DNA of 32,380 nt from Actinomycetota bacterium (GTDB lineage Bacteria > Actinomycetota > Acidimicrobiia > Acidimicrobiales > Ilumatobacteraceae), in contig VGCD01000019.1 in assembly GCA_016870215.1 (NCBI GenBank), positions 1 through 32,380 of the forward strand, written 5' to 3'. Under the pieces are notes generated by a model that saw only the letters and a program-made list of their open reading frames with translations, made no database searches and had not been told where the DNA came from. The translations under genes were made by a program, and so were the position numbers. Below, piece after piece: positions 32,241 through 32,380 of the stretch; within the stretch, counting starts at the first letter, position 1; every line of letters begins with the position of its first letter.

Positions 32241-32380
32241 ACGTTGTCTTCTTGACCAAAGACCAATGCTCGATTCTATGCGGCGTGTTACTACAGACGA
32301 ACTCGAATGACAAATATCACCCGTTAACTGACAACACATCTTTCCGTTCTCGTAACCTTCACTCATAGGAGCACACACTT
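32241..32380 (+). promoter_or_regulatory. Leader of a gene beginning just beyond the right edge
   Basis: No gene lies here. AGGAG at 32367-32371 is a strong ribosome site, and the window stops nine bases later, so a start codon is expected at or just after base 32381. The AT-rich stretch before it (32301-32360) probably holds the promoter, but no clear -35/-10 pair can be chosen. Confidence 0.5.

Overview
The window looks like a piece of an actinobacterial chromosome, most plausibly from the Acidimicrobiia (Ilumatobacter-like freshwater or marine lineages). That placement is inferred. It rests on three luciferase-like (LLM, F420-type) oxidoreductases, a GpgS/FolP2-type locus as in mycobacteria, many GTG starts, very tight gene packing and moderate GC (about 55% in a block counted by hand). 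There is no rRNA, CRISPR array, insertion sequence or recognisable integrase. The window holds two tRNA genes and about 27 protein genes.

Region by region: (1) 1-2.7 kb is an AT-richer stretch holding an odd tRNA with a CCA anticodon, an aldehyde dehydrogenase and a 74-residue membrane protein. It is bracketed by a 17-bp direct repeat. (2) 2.7-5.6 kb holds an Hsp20 gene interrupted by an in-frame TAG, an LLM oxidoreductase, and a divergent pair made of an amidohydrolase-fold protein with missing metal ligands and a SnoaL-like protein. (3) 5.6-11 kb holds a bestrophin-like membrane protein coupled to a large secreted protein with papain-like, Thr-rich-linker and beta-propeller parts, whose reading frame is broken by an in-frame TAA. 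A secreted protein and tRNA-Cys follow. (4) 11.1-16.2 kb holds a lipoprotein esterase and a three-gene cassette of a YLDxGTGS mini-membrane protein, a kinase-like/methyltransferase fusion and a membrane sulfatase-like enzyme. (5) 16.3-23 kb holds a Cys/Met-type PLP enzyme, a DUF1295 membrane protein coupled to a PlsC-type acyltransferase, an FAD-less molybdenum hydroxylase, and an LLM enzyme in the same operon. (6) 23-26.4 kb holds an SDR and, divergently, an aminotransferase, an omega-amidase and an AlkB-type dioxygenase. (7) 26.4-32.2 kb holds a minus-strand operon (FolP2-like, a lipocalin-fold-like protein and a DUF1214-like protein) divergent from gpgS. An LLM enzyme and an extended SDR follow. 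The window ends in the leader of a gene that starts just beyond it.

The clearest cooperative units are three. The transaminase and omega-amidase pair fits glutamine-transaminase metabolite repair. GpgS belongs to glucosylglycerate or polymethylated-glucan synthesis and sits beside its usual FolP2-like neighbour. The mini-membrane, kinase-methyltransferase and sulfatase cassette looks like an undescribed envelope-modification module. Two independent in-frame stops in otherwise intact genes are the main anomalies and need read-level confirmation.
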